A stretch of 64,000 nt of DNA from an uncultured Clostridia bacterium (GTDB taxonomy: Bacteria > Bacillota > Clostridia > TANB77 > CAG-508), in the NCBI GenBank assembly GCA_948852945.1, contig CAQPBJ010000010.1, forward strand, positions 1 through 64,000, read 5' to 3'. This document shows positions 26,011 through 36,400 of the stretch, piece by piece. The position numbers and the translations under genes are program-made. Within the stretch, counting starts at the first letter, position 1; every line of letters begins with the position of its first letter. The notes under the pieces are model-generated. The model did no database searches and was not told the origin of the DNA. It saw only the letters and a program-made list of their open reading frames with translations.

Positions 26011-28668
26011 TTATTTCATTTTTTCTAATTTTTGAATTACACTTTCTAGAAGTTCTTTGTAATTTGCAAGTTTATTTTTTTCTTCTTGTATTTTTGCTTC
26101 TGGTGCTTTATTTACGAAACCTGGATTTGAAAGCATTTTTTCTCCTCTTTGTACTTCTGCTTCTAGCTTTTTCTTTTCACTTTCTAGTCTTTTCTTTTCC
26201 TCTTCTATATCTACAAGTTCTTCAAATGGTATATGAACTTCCATATTTTTAGAAATTATTGCTACTGCATTTTCTGGTATGTCTTTTGCATCTTCTCTAA
26301 TTTCTATTTCGTTTGCATATCCAAGTTTTTCTAAGAAATCTTTTGATTTTTCTATTTCTTGTTTTGCTGTCTTTGTTACGAAAATTAATTTTGATTTTTT
26401 GCTTGGATGTACATTCATTTTGCTTCTTACATTTCTTATTTCTACTATTATGTTCATTATTTCAGATGTTGTTTCTTCTTCTTTTGCAAAATTTAATTTC
26501 TCGCTGTATTTTGGAAATTCTGACATCATTATGCTTTCTTCTTTATGATATAATTTTGAATATATTTCTTCTGTTATAAATGGCATGAATGGATGCAATA
26601 GTTTTAAACTTGTGCATAAGCAGTGGTTTAAAATATACTGAACTGTATATCTTGATTCGTTTTCTTTATCCCATAAACGTGGTTTTACTATTTCAATATA
26701 CCAATCACAAAAATCATTTCTAATAAAGTCATATATTTTTTGAAGTGCTACTCCTAAGTCATATTTTTCAATATTTTCAGTTACTTCTTTTGTTAATGTG
26801 TTTAATTTAGAAATTATCCATTTATCTACGTCTATCATTTTTGATATGTCTAATTCTTCTATACTGTTTTCTTTAAAGTTTTCTATATCTTCTAATTGCA
26901 TTAATACGAATTTAGATGCATTCCATAATTTATTTGCGAAGTTACTTGCTGATTCTACTTTGTCATTGCTATAGCGTATATCATTTCCTGGTGTTGTTCC
27001 TATTATTAGTGACATTCTCAAGCTGTCTGTTCCATATTCATCTATTACGTCTAGTGGATCTACTCCATTTCCTAATGTTTTTGACATTTTTCTTCCTTGA
27101 TTGTCTCTTACAATTCCATGTACTAATACGTCTTCAAACGGCTCTATGTCTGTTAGTTCTAATCCTTGTGTCATCATTCTTGAAATCCAGAAAGTTATAA
27201 TATCAAATCCTGTTACTAGTGTTTGTGTTGGGTAAAAATCCTTATAATCTTGACTTTCTGTATTTGGCCATCCTAATGTTGAAAATGGCCATAATGCTGA
27301 TGAAAACCATGTATCTAATGTATCTGGATCTTGCTCTAATTTAGTACTTCCACATTTTTGGCATTTTTCAGGAGCTTCTTTAGCTACATTTATATGATTA
27401 CAATCTTGGCAATAATATGCTGGTATTCTATGTCCCCACCATAGTTGACGTGATATACACCAGTCTTGTATATTGTCTAACCAATTGAAATATTGTTTTT
27501 CATATCTTTGTGGTACGAATTTTGTTTTTCCGCATCGTACACTATCAGCTGCTCTTTTTGCCATGTCTTTCATATTTACAAACCATTGCTCTGATACTTT
27601 TGGCTCTATTGTATTTTTACATCTTTCACATTTTGCAACATTATGTGTATATTCTTCTGTTTTTACTAAAGCTCCTATCTCTTCTAGTTTTGCTACAATT
27701 TTTTCTCTTGCTTCTAGTAAATCCATTCCTTTATATTCTGGAACTAGATCTCCCATTTTGAAATGTTCATCAAATACTTCTATTATTTCTAGATTATGTC
27801 TTATTCCTGCTTGATAATCGTTCATGTCATGTGCTGGAGTAATTTTAACACATCCTGTTCCAAATTCTTTTTCTACAAATTCATCTGCTATTATAGGAAT
27901 TTCTTTATTCATTATTGGTAAAATACATGTTTTTCCTACTAAATCTTTGTATCTTTTGTCTTCTGGATGTACTGCTACAGCTGTATCTCCTAACATTGTC
28001 TCTGGTCTTGTTGTTGCAACTTCAATATATTTATCATCACTTCCTGTGATTTTATATCTTATATGCCATAAGTGTGAAGGTTCTTCTTTATATTCAACTT
28101 CTGCATCTGATATTGAAGTATTGCAGCTTGTGCACCAGTTTACCATTCTTGTTCCTTTATAGATTAATCCTTTTTCGTATAGTCTTAAAAATTGTTCTAA
28201 AACAGCATCTGACATTCCTTCATCTAAAGTAAATCTGTTTCTTTCCCAATCACATGAGCATCCTAATTTCTTTTGTTGCTTTTGGATTATTCCTCCATAT
28301 TCATGTGTCCAATTCCATGCTTCTTCTAAGAATTTCTCTCTTCCTAAATCTTGTTTTGAAATTCCTTTTGCTTTTAATTTTTGAACTACTTTCATTTCTG
28401 TTGATATTGCTGCATGGTCTGATCCTGGAAGCCATAGTGTTCTATAACCTTGCATTCTTTTAAATCTTATTAATATATCTTGTATTGTATCATCTAATGC
28501 ATGCCCCATATGTAGCTTTCCTGTAACGTTTGGTGGTGGCATCATTATACAATATGTTTCTTGACCTTTATTTTCTGCTGGTCTAAAATATCCGTTTTTT
28601 TCCCAATTTTCATATATTTTCTCTTCAAAATCTTTGGGATTTAATTTGTCATTTAATTTATGTTCCAT
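26011..28668 (-). CDS. valS: Valyl-tRNA synthetase
   Basis: An 885-residue class I synthetase. The HIGH motif is PPPNVTGKLHMGHALDDT and the KMSKS motif is GRKMSKTLGNGVDP. The editing (CP1) domain has TTRPETMLGDTAVAVHPED. Zinc-type Cys pairs are seen (CERCKNTIEP, CQDCNHINVAKEAPEKCQKC). The anticodon domain follows and the C-terminal coiled coil begins VDIEEEKKRLESEKKKLEAE. It charges tRNA-Val in the cytosol. It lies ten bases after a LacX-like gene, and both are downstream of a T-box with a valine codon, so valS is controlled by uncharged tRNA-Val. Confidence 0.97.
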   Translation of the reverse strand: MEHKLNDKLNPKDFEEKIYENWEKNGYFRPAENKGQETYCIMMPPPNVTGKLHMGHALDDTIQDILIRFKRMQGYRTLWLPGSDHAAISTEMKVVQKLKAKGISKQDLGREKFLEEAWNWTHEYGGIIQKQQKKLGCSCDWERNRFTLDEGMSDAVLEQFLRLYEKGLIYKGTRMVNWCTSCNTSISDAEVEYKEEPSHLWHIRYKITGSDDKYIEVATTRPETMLGDTAVAVHPEDKRYKDLVGKTCILPIMNKEIPIIADEFVEKEFGTGCVKITPAHDMNDYQAGIRHNLEIIEVFDEHFKMGDLVPEYKGMDLLEAREKIVAKLEEIGALVKTEEYTHNVAKCERCKNTIEPKVSEQWFVNMKDMAKRAADSVRCGKTKFVPQRYEKQYFNWLDNIQDWCISRQLWWGHRIPAYYCQDCNHINVAKEAPEKCQKCGSTKLEQDPDTLDTWFSSALWPFSTLGWPNTESQDYKDFYPTQTLVTGFDIITFWISRMMTQGLELTDIEPFEDVLVHGIVRDNQGRKMSKTLGNGVDPLDVIDEYGTDSLRMSLIIGTTPGNDIRYSNDKVESASNFANKLWNASKFVLMQLEDIENFKENSIEELDISKMIDVDKWIISKLNTLTKEVTENIEKYDLGVALQKIYDFIRNDFCDWYIEIVKPRLWDKENESRYTVQYILNHCLCTSLKLLHPFMPFITEEIYSKLYHKEESIMMSEFPKYSEKLNFAKEEETTSEIMNIIVEIRNVRSKMNVHPSKKSKLIFVTKTAKQEIEKSKDFLEKLGYANEIEIREDAKDIPENAVAIISKNMEVHIPFEELVDIEEEKKRLESEKKKLEAEVQRGEKMLSNPGFVNKAPEAKIQEEKNKLANYKELLESVIQKLEKMK

Positions 28669-28677
28669 TTTTTCCTC

Positions 28678-29508
28678 CTATTCATAAAATTTTATTTTAT
28701 ATTTACATTTGAATTTTTCTTTTGGGTTTATTCCTATTATTTTCTTTTTCTCTTCAAATATTCCACTGCTTTCCTTATGGTCTGCTATATTGTACCATGG
28801 TTCTAGACAGACGAATGGTGCTCCTTTTTTTGACCATATTGCTAAATATGGAAATCCTGTAAAATCAAATTCTATTAATGTTTTTTCTTCTTCTTTCAAA
28901 TATACTTTATTTGATTTTATATTTTGCATTATTATTGCATCATTTTCAAAAGAATTTTCATTTAAAATAATCTTATTATCAGTTATTACTTCTTCTTTTA
29001 CTTTTGCTTTTGAAATTAGTCCGTTTTCTAATTCTAATATTCCGATTTCATCTTCTTCTTTTTCAAATTCTATACTGCACTTTCCATTTGAATAGTCACA
29101 TTTAAAGGCTGGATGTCCGCCTATTCCGAAGAAAATATTTTTGTTATCTGTGTTTTCTACCTCATAACTTACTATTAGTGTGTCTTCTTTTATTTGATAT
29201 TTTACTGTTAGTTCAAATTGATATGGATATTTTCTTAAAGTTTCCTCATTTGCTTTTAATTTGTATTCTTTTAAAAGTTCTTTGTCTTTGATACATTCAA
29301 ATTTCATATCTCTAGCAAATCCGTGTTGTCCCATTTCATAGTTTTTGTCTTCAATTATTGTTTTATTATCTTTTAGTTTTCCTACTATGGGAAATAATAT
29401 CGGTGCTTGTCTGTTCCAGTATTCTTTTCCATCATGTAATTTTTCTATTCCATTTAGTTTTATACTTGTGAGTTCTGCTCCTTCTGTTTTAGCTGTTATT
29501 TGTAACAT
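28678..29508 (-). CDS. LacX-like aldose 1-epimerase family protein
   Basis: A 276-residue galactose-mutarotase-fold protein of the LacX/YeaD side of the aldose-1-epimerase family. Signatures are WNRQAPILFPIVGKLKDN near the N-terminus, GQHGFARDMKFE, and FFGIGGHPAFKCDY with the catalytic-type His, then FPYLAIWSKKGAPFVCLEPW near the end. Its sugar is unknown. The start at 29508 is chosen because GGAGG lies five bases upstream. It is the first gene of a two-gene operon with valS, an odd pairing. Confidence 0.88.
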   Translation of the reverse strand: MLQITAKTEGAELTSIKLNGIEKLHDGKEYWNRQAPILFPIVGKLKDNKTIIEDKNYEMGQHGFARDMKFECIKDKELLKEYKLKANEETLRKYPYQFELTVKYQIKEDTLIVSYEVENTDNKNIFFGIGGHPAFKCDYSNGKCSIEFEKEEDEIGILELENGLISKAKVKEEVITDNKIILNENSFENDAIIMQNIKSNKVYLKEEEKTLIEFDFTGFPYLAIWSKKGAPFVCLEPWYNIADHKESSGIFEEKKKIIGINPKEKFKCKYKIKFYE

Positions 29509-29543
29509 TTTTTCCTCCATTATATTGTTAATAGTATCTTCAA

Positions 29544-29690
29544 GAACAATAGTGGGCTGATAAAAATTTGCTAAACTTTAATAAGCAACGTTCAGCCCAC
29601 GTTTAATTGTTCGTCCGCGAAAATTCTGAAAGAATTTTCTGTGGAATGTATTTATATTATAGGAAGTTCGGAGAACTTTCCTATAATATA
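29544..29690 (-). other. Three stem-loops in the 5' leader after the T-box terminator
   Basis: On the minus strand, between the T-box terminator and the LacX-like gene: a perfect stem at 29653-29690 (TATATTATAGGAAAGTTC and complement), a stem GAAAATTCT/AGAATTTTC (29619-29639), and a two-step stem GAACAAT/ATTGTTC enclosing GTGGGCTGA/TCAGCCCAC (29544-29612). None has a T tail. The middle part (a stem next to CATTCCACA) faintly recalls element B, but core and arms do not match, so I do not count it as a copy. Confidence 0.55.
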
Positions 29691-29936
29691 AAAAAAACTA
29701 CCCTCTGCTATACTAGCAAAGGGTAATCTATATTACGGTACCACCTTTAATTTTTACTTTTCATAGATTTTAACGTATCTGACACGGACATAATTACTTT
29801 TTATTTTCACTATATCAACTCCAAAGCTACCTTCCATCTATTTTACTATAGAAGCTTTCAGCGTAATCACTTCTTTCTCTTTTAATAGTAAGTTATAAAT
29901 GTACTCCTCTTTTTCATAGTTTTTAAATATGTTTTA
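29691..29936 (-). promoter_or_regulatory. T-box riboswitch, valine specifier GUU, upstream of the LacX-like gene and valS
   Basis: A T-box leader on the minus strand. The T-box sequence AAAGGTGGTACCG (29736-29748) includes UGGU, which pairs with an ACCA tRNA end. The terminator is CCCTTTGCTA/TAGCAGAGGG (29701-29723) with a T run at 29691-29697. In stem I the AGTA loop motif (GAGGAGTACA) is present, and a lower helix ACTAT/ATAGT brackets GGA-GTT-GAT; GTT (29817-29819) is a valine codon in the specifier position. With valS in the downstream operon this fits control by uncharged tRNA-Val. The gap 29509-29970 has no gene. Confidence 0.92.
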
Positions 29937-29937
29937 T

Positions 29938-29966
29938 ATTATACTACTATTTTTTCAGTTTTTCAA
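29938..29966 (-). promoter_or_regulatory. Promoter of the T-box-valS transcript
   Basis: Minus strand TTGAAA (29961-29966) and TATAAT (29938-29943), 17-base spacer. The -35 box nearly touches the stop codon of the preceding gene at 29971. Confidence 0.8.
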
Positions 29967-29970
29967 TACT

Positions 29971-32152
29971 TTATCTATATATCCTATATAGTTTTTGGTC
30001 TACTCCTTCTACACCTTCAAATATTATTTCATGATTTGTATATCCAGTTTTTTCTAATACTTCATTTAATACCTTATCTGGATTCATAGTCTTATTTACG
30101 CTCAAGATGAACTCGTTCTTGTCTTTTAATTCTTCGTCATCGATTAAAGTATCTAGCTCTGTATCATATAATATTAATGTTTTATTATATTTCATAAATT
30201 CTGGAATGGCTTGTATATGGTTAAAATATGAATATCCTACATATACTAAGTCATTTTCTTTATACTCTTCTGCTATTTCAATATATTTATTATATCCTTT
30301 ATATAAGCATATAGGTTGTTCTGTTAAAAATCCATATCCTGTTAAAACTATTAATCCTGCTACAGCAACCATTTTATTGTATGTTTCGTTTTCAAAGATT
30401 GTACTTATTGCCATAGCTATAAGTATTGCTATTATTGGTAATATATTCATAACATATCTTAACTCTAAAAACTCTGCAAGTATTGCTGTTGCTATTATAT
30501 ATAGAATTGTTGGCAATATTATTATTGTCATTAGCCCTCTTTCTTTTTTACGTTTAATCACTATTGATAAAAGAGCTATTGCAAATAATGCTAATACTAT
30601 TTCAAAATCGCTTCCAAAATATTTTAATATTAATTTGAAATATTCAAATGTTTTTTCAAAATAATTTGTTTGTCTAAAAACTGTTATTCTTCTATCCGAA
30701 AATAACATATGTCCTATTGAAAATGGGAATATTAATAATCCTATAACTGCTGATATTACTAATATTGCTATATATTTTCTCATGTCTTTATATTGTTTAT
30801 TTGATATATATAAACAAATCATTACTATACTTACTAAAGCTGCGTAAATCGCAAAGAAGTATTGGGTTAAAAATCCTAGTATTGCTACTATTGCTAGGCT
30901 AAATCCCATTTTTTTATTTATCTTTAATCCACTTTTAAATATTTTTATATTTATATATAAATATGCCAGTGTAAAGAATGTAAGCATCATATACATTCTC
31001 ATAAAAATTACTGTTGATATTGCTCCTACACTTAGTCCATACAAAACTACCGCTAAAAATGCTTCTGCTTTTTTTCCGTAGCAAGTTTAATATTTTCCAA
31101 ATTAATATACATGTTCCTATAAAGAAGACTATATTTATAGAAAAAATTATGTATTTTGAAAATGTATTATTAAAAATTGATGATACTGTATGTACTAACA
31201 TATAAAATAGTGGTGGGTGAACGTCTTGTACTTGATTATAATATACTGATGCATAATTAAATCTATTATTTTGTGCTTTTACATAATTTTGAGCTTCTTC
31301 TTTTGTTTTCCAACTGTGCTCTGGTAGCTCATCTAAAACTGCTTTTTCATATTTTTCTCTTTCTTCGGGATGGTCTAAAAAATAATATTTTAATTGCTTA
31401 AAACTTTCTACTATATTTTTACCTTCTACTACTTCTTCTTTTATTAGTTTATTTGTTCCTGCATCTTGTTTATATGCCCAATATATATTATTAAATGCAC
31501 TGTTTGAAGAGCCAAATGAGAATATTTCATCACAATGATATCCTTCTTTTTGATTTACAAAAAACAGCATTATAAAACATAGTACAGTTATTATTAATGC
31601 TAATATCATCTTTTCTTTTTTTGTTTCTTTAGTTGTAGTTAATTTTATGTCATTAGTGTTTGTTGTTGCTATTCCGGTTTGTTTTATTTCTTTTTTATAA
31701 TCGCTTAATCTTTTTTTAGAAATCTCAGATATCATTTTAAATAGTTTTTCTTTATCTAAAATTTCTAGTTCTCCTTCTTTAAATTGAACACAATCTTTAA
31801 TTTCCTCAGGTATACTTATAGAATACTTTTCTATAAGTTCTTTGTTAGTTATATCATATTCATTATATAGTCTCCTATCATGGTTTGGAAAATATTGATT
31901 ATAAAATAGATAATCTACAATTAAGTGTAAAAAATATCCTTCCATATAACAACTGTTTATTTTATTTTCTTTTATAAATTTCTTTAAATTAACGTCTGAA
32001 CTCCCTGTTTGAGTATAATGAGTTTCTTTTTTATCATTTGTTGAAAGTAAATCTGGTGCTAAGCTTCCTTTTAAAAATTCATCTTCATTTTTCACTCTAA
32101 AATTTCTGATGTATTCTTTTGCTACAGCTAAATGAATTACATATCCTGGCAT
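29971..32152 (-). CDS. Fusion of zinc phospholipase C-like domain and polytopic glycosyltransferase, read through a +1 shift at CGG
   Basis: Joined length about 726 residues. The N-terminal 150 residues resemble the zinc-dependent phospholipase C/nuclease fold: MPGYVIHLAVAKEYIRNF, FLKGSLAPDLL, KKETHYTQ and YMEGYFLHLIVDYLFYNQYF hold His/Asp residues in the usual order. After a linker come a membrane helix and QKEGYHCDEIFSFGSSN, the acidic loop seen in PMT/GT39-type lipid-sugar transferases, then many membrane helices. The frame breaks at an in-frame CGG (31076-31078, codon 359) and would end 46 codons later. Skipping the C gives NLL-GKKAEAFLAVVLYGLSVGA, continuing through the remaining helices to 29971. 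Substrates unknown. The fusion itself is unusual, and the PLC-like part may only bind metal or lipid. Confidence 0.75.
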
Positions 32153-32222
32153 TTATTTTTCTCCTATTTCAATCTAGAACTATACTATCATCTTTTTAGC
32201 TTTATTTCAATAATATTTAATA

Positions 32223-33413
32223 CTAACGTTCTTCTTCTTGGCTTTTTTGTTTCATTAATTCTTCTATCTTTTTTGATAATTCATAAAATATAAGATTAGT
32301 TTCTTTTTGCGGTTGCATATTAGATATATCAACTGCTATCCCTAACTGATTTTCGTCTGGCGTTTGTTTTATTTCAACTCCAGGTACGTCGCTTTCTAGT
32401 CTACTCATATATGCTAAAAATTTATTAGTTATTGTATATTGTATTCTTTGATGATTATTCATTTCAGAATCTATCTTTTTTAAAAATTCTCTTTTTTCTT
32501 TTTTAGAAGTTGTTTCTGTTTCTAATTGCCCTGCTATTTCTCTTGCTTTTGCAAGCATTCCTAATTCTTTTCCTTCATATCTTAATGGCAAAAAATCTGG
32601 CATTATTACTCTAGTTATTCCTTTTTGTTTTAACATACATAAAAATGTAAATAGACTTATATATGCATATGGTTCTTGTTTTGCATATACATTTTTATAC
32701 CCTTCTGGTATATTCTCCATATTATTTACTTGATATCTGCTTCTATTTACTTTTTTCATTTCTGGTGATGGCTTTTCATCTTCTTTGTAGCCTTGTATTC
32801 CATAAATATATGCTACTTTATCTGAAATTCCATATGCTACTCTAGGTAACTTCTTTTGTTGTACTTTTCCGCTACTATCTGATACTTCTACTGTAAATAG
32901 TATAGCATCTGGTGTTTCTTGAAATTCTTCTTGTTCTTCTTTTCTTATTTCTATACTACAGTTTCTAAGTGTTTGAAGCTTTTTTATTGTCTTTCCATCT
33001 ATAAATTCTTCAAAAGTGTTATCTCTTATAAAATCTGCATATCTTCTAACTAAATTCATTGGTTTTTCATAGTCTTCTTTTGTTGCATTTAACCATATAA
33101 TTGCTATCGCATGTGCCAATTTGTCGTCATTGTTTTGGCAATTTGTTATTGGGTTTGCCCAATATTTTTCACTTGAAAAATATTCTTTAACATAGCCTTC
33201 CATTGCTTCTTCAAATGCTTGTAAATTATTATTTCTTAAATCAATTACGGGTACTTCTTGATTGATTATTACTTCTTTTTCATCAGTTTTATAATTTATT
33301 GGCATATGGTAAGTTTTGCTTCCTATATCTACTAAATTTTTTCCAGCAACTTTTTCAAAGAATGCCTTCATTATTGTTTTTTTACTTGGAGTTTTATTAT
33401 CACTCAAATTCAA
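32223..33413 (-). CDS. Unknown 396-residue cytoplasmic protein linked to dnaE
   Basis: I do not recognise the family. It has no signal peptide or clear membrane helix. Residues about 60-130 are helical (LAHAIAIIWLNATKEDY). A mixed region contains DAILFTVEVSDSSGK and VAYIYGIQGYKEDEK, then YAYISLFTFLCMLKQKGITR and VIMPDFLPLRYEGKELGM, and a charged helical tail. Its ATG overlaps the last codons of dnaE by 14 bases, so it is translationally coupled to the replicase gene. A replication-linked role would be pure inference. Confidence 0.7.
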   Translation of the reverse strand: MNLSDNKTPSKKTIMKAFFEKVAGKNLVDIGSKTYHMPINYKTDEKEVIINQEVPVIDLRNNNLQAFEEAMEGYVKEYFSSEKYWANPITNCQNNDDKLAHAIAIIWLNATKEDYEKPMNLVRRYADFIRDNTFEEFIDGKTIKKLQTLRNCSIEIRKEEQEEFQETPDAILFTVEVSDSSGKVQQKKLPRVAYGISDKVAYIYGIQGYKEDEKPSPEMKKVNRSRYQVNNMENIPEGYKNVYAKQEPYAYISLFTFLCMLKQKGITRVIMPDFLPLRYEGKELGMLAKAREIAGQLETETTSKKEKREFLKKIDSEMNNHQRIQYTITNKFLAYMSRLESDVPGVEIKQTPDENQLGIAVDISNMQPQKETNLIFYELSKKIEELMKQKSQEEER

Positions 33414-36400
33414 TGTTTTCTCCTCCTACTATTTCTTTAAATTGATTTAATATTTCCTCTGTTAAATAAATAGCTCCACATGACTTTTTCTGCTTTTTAT
33501 CTATAACATTAATTTTCATATTTACTTTATCACCTGAAAAGAATATTATTGCACCTTTTAATTTTTCTTTTGCTTCATCTGATAATTCTGTTATATCTAT
33601 GTTAATTGCTGTTTTTTTATCGCCACTATTCTCTTCTGAAAATTCTTTTATGTTTTGTACTATTATTCTAGCATCTTCATCTTCTTTTATACTTAATCTT
33701 CCTTCTACTAAAACAATATTTTCTTCATGTAAGATTGTATCACATCTTGAATACGTACTATCAAACACTACTATTTCAACGCTTCCATATAAATCTTCAA
33801 CTGTTACGAAAGCCATTATTGTGTTTCTTTTAGTGTATTTTTTCTTTACACTTGCTATTGTTCCTGCATATTTTACCGCTTGTCCATCTTTAAAGTTACT
33901 TGTATTTTCTCCATTTAAGTCTTTTATTTGTATCGAATTTATATTTGTTTGTTTTGCTATTGCTTCTTCTAATTTTTCTAGTGGATGCCCTGAAATGTAT
34001 ATACCTAACATTTCTTTTTCATGTGATAATATTTCTTTTTTATCTAATTCTTCTAAAACTGTATATTGATATTTTACAGTTTCTTCTGGCTCTACTAAGT
34101 CAAACATTGTTACTTGGTTTGCTATTGAATTTCTTCCTTGATTATTTATTGTATCTAATATTTTTTCAAAAGAGGCTAATAATGTTGCTCTCGTTTGATT
34201 CATTTCATCAAAGCATCCTGCTTTTATAAGGCATTCTACGCATTTTTTATTTACAGTTCCTGACGCTATTCTTTCACAAAAATCTGTAAATGATTTGAAA
34301 TCTCCTTTTTCTTCTCTTTCTTTTATAACTGTCTCTATTGCAGCTACTCCAACATTTTTTATACTTCCTAAACCAAATCTAATTTTTCCATCTTGAACTG
34401 TAAATTTTGTAAAACTTTTATTTATGTCTGGTTTTAAAATTTCTATATTTAATCTTTTACATTCATATATGTATACTGGTACTTTATCTAAATTTCCTAA
34501 AAAACTATTTAATGTTGCTGCCATGAACTCTGCTGGATAATAAGTTTTTAAATATGCTGTTTGATATGATACTACTGAATATGCTGCTGCGTGAGATTTA
34601 TTGAATGCGTATTTTGCGAATTCTGACATTTCATCAAATATTTTATCTGCTGATTCGGCGTCTATTCCATTTCTAACGCAACCTGGTATTACAATATTTC
34701 CGTCTTCATCAACTTGTCCATTTATAAAATATTCTCTTTCTTTTGCCATTACATCTAGCTTCTTTTTTCCCATTGCTCTTCTAACTAAGTCAGCTCTTCC
34801 TAGTGAATATCCTGCAAGTTCTCGTACTATTTGCATAACTTGTTCTTGATATACCATACATCCATAAGTTACATTTAGTATCGGTTCTAATGATTTATGT
34901 GTGTATACATTATGTCCTGGATTTTGTTTTCCTTTAACATACCTTGGGATTTGATCCATTGGTCCAGGTCTATATAGTGAAACACCTGCTATTATATCTT
35001 CTAAACAGTCTGGTTTTAAGTCTTTCATGAAATTTGTCATTCCTTGACTTTCAAATTGGAATATTCCTACACTGTCTCCTGATGCCCATAATTTATATAC
35101 TTTTGGATCATTCATATCTTTGTCATATTCTACTGTTATTCCTCTGTTTTCTTTGACTAGTTTTTCTGTATCTGAAATTACTGTTAGTGTTCTTAATCCT
35201 AAAAAGTCCATTTTTAATAAACCTAATTCTTCTAATAGGTTCATTGTGTATTGTGTTGATATATTTCCATCATTTACATATAGTGGTACATATGTATCTA
35301 CTGGATCTTTTGTTATAACTATACCACAAGCATGTGTTGAAGCTTGTCTTGGTAGACCTTCTAGTTTTATTGCTATATCTAAAATCTTTTTTACGTCGCT
35401 GTCAGCGTCATATAATTCTTTTAATTCTCTATTTTGTTCTAATGCTTTTGGAATTGTTATATGTACTTCCATTGGTATCATTTTTGCTAGTTTGTCTGTT
35501 TCTGAATATGGATAATCCATAACTCTTCCAACGTCTCTTATAACCATTCTGGCTGCCATTGTTCCAAAAGTTATAATCTGTGATACATGGTCTTTTCCAT
35601 ACTTTCTTTCAACGTATTCTATTACTTCTCCTCTTCTTTCATAGCAGAAGTCAACGTCAAAATCTGGCATACTAATTCTATCTGGATTTAAAAATCTTTC
35701 GAAAATTAATCCATATTTTATTGGGTCAATATCTGTTATACCTATTGCATATGCTGCTATAGATCCTGCTCCTGAGCCACGTCCTGGACCTACTGGTATG
35801 CCTACTGATTTTGCATAATTAATATAATCCCATACAATTAAGAAGTAATCTACATATCCCATTTTATCTATTACAGAGATTTCATATTCTAATCTTTGCA
35901 TTACTTCTTCTGTAGGATTTTCTCCATATCTTTTATGTATTCCTTTGTAGCATAAATCTTTAAAATAATCTAAATGTGTTTCAAATTCTTCTGGTACATC
36001 ATAATTTGGAAGTTTAGTTACTCCAAATTCAAAATCATAATTACATTTATCTGCTATTTTTACTGTATTTTCAATTGCTTCTGGGAATTCTGAAAAATAG
36101 TCTGCCATCTCTTGTGGTGATTTTATATAAAATTCTTCTGTCTCGAATCTCATTCTTTCTTCATCAGACATTCTTTTTCCTGTTTGTATGCATAGTAATA
36201 CTTCATGAAAATAGCTGTCTTCTTTTTTTAAATAATGTGCATCATTTGTAGCCACTAGTGGTATATCTAGTTTTTTTGCTATTTGAATCAGTTTTTGATT
36301 TACCATTATTTGTTGTCTTAATCCATTATGTTGTATTTCAATATAGTAGTCGTCTTTAAATAGATTTTTATGCCACATTGCAATTTCTTCTGCTTTTTCT

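Noticed and set aside
29544..29690. A seventh copy of the structured repeat family in the valS leader
   Set aside because: It has strong hairpins and a short resemblance to copy B around CATTCCACA, but lacks the outer arms and the conserved blocks.
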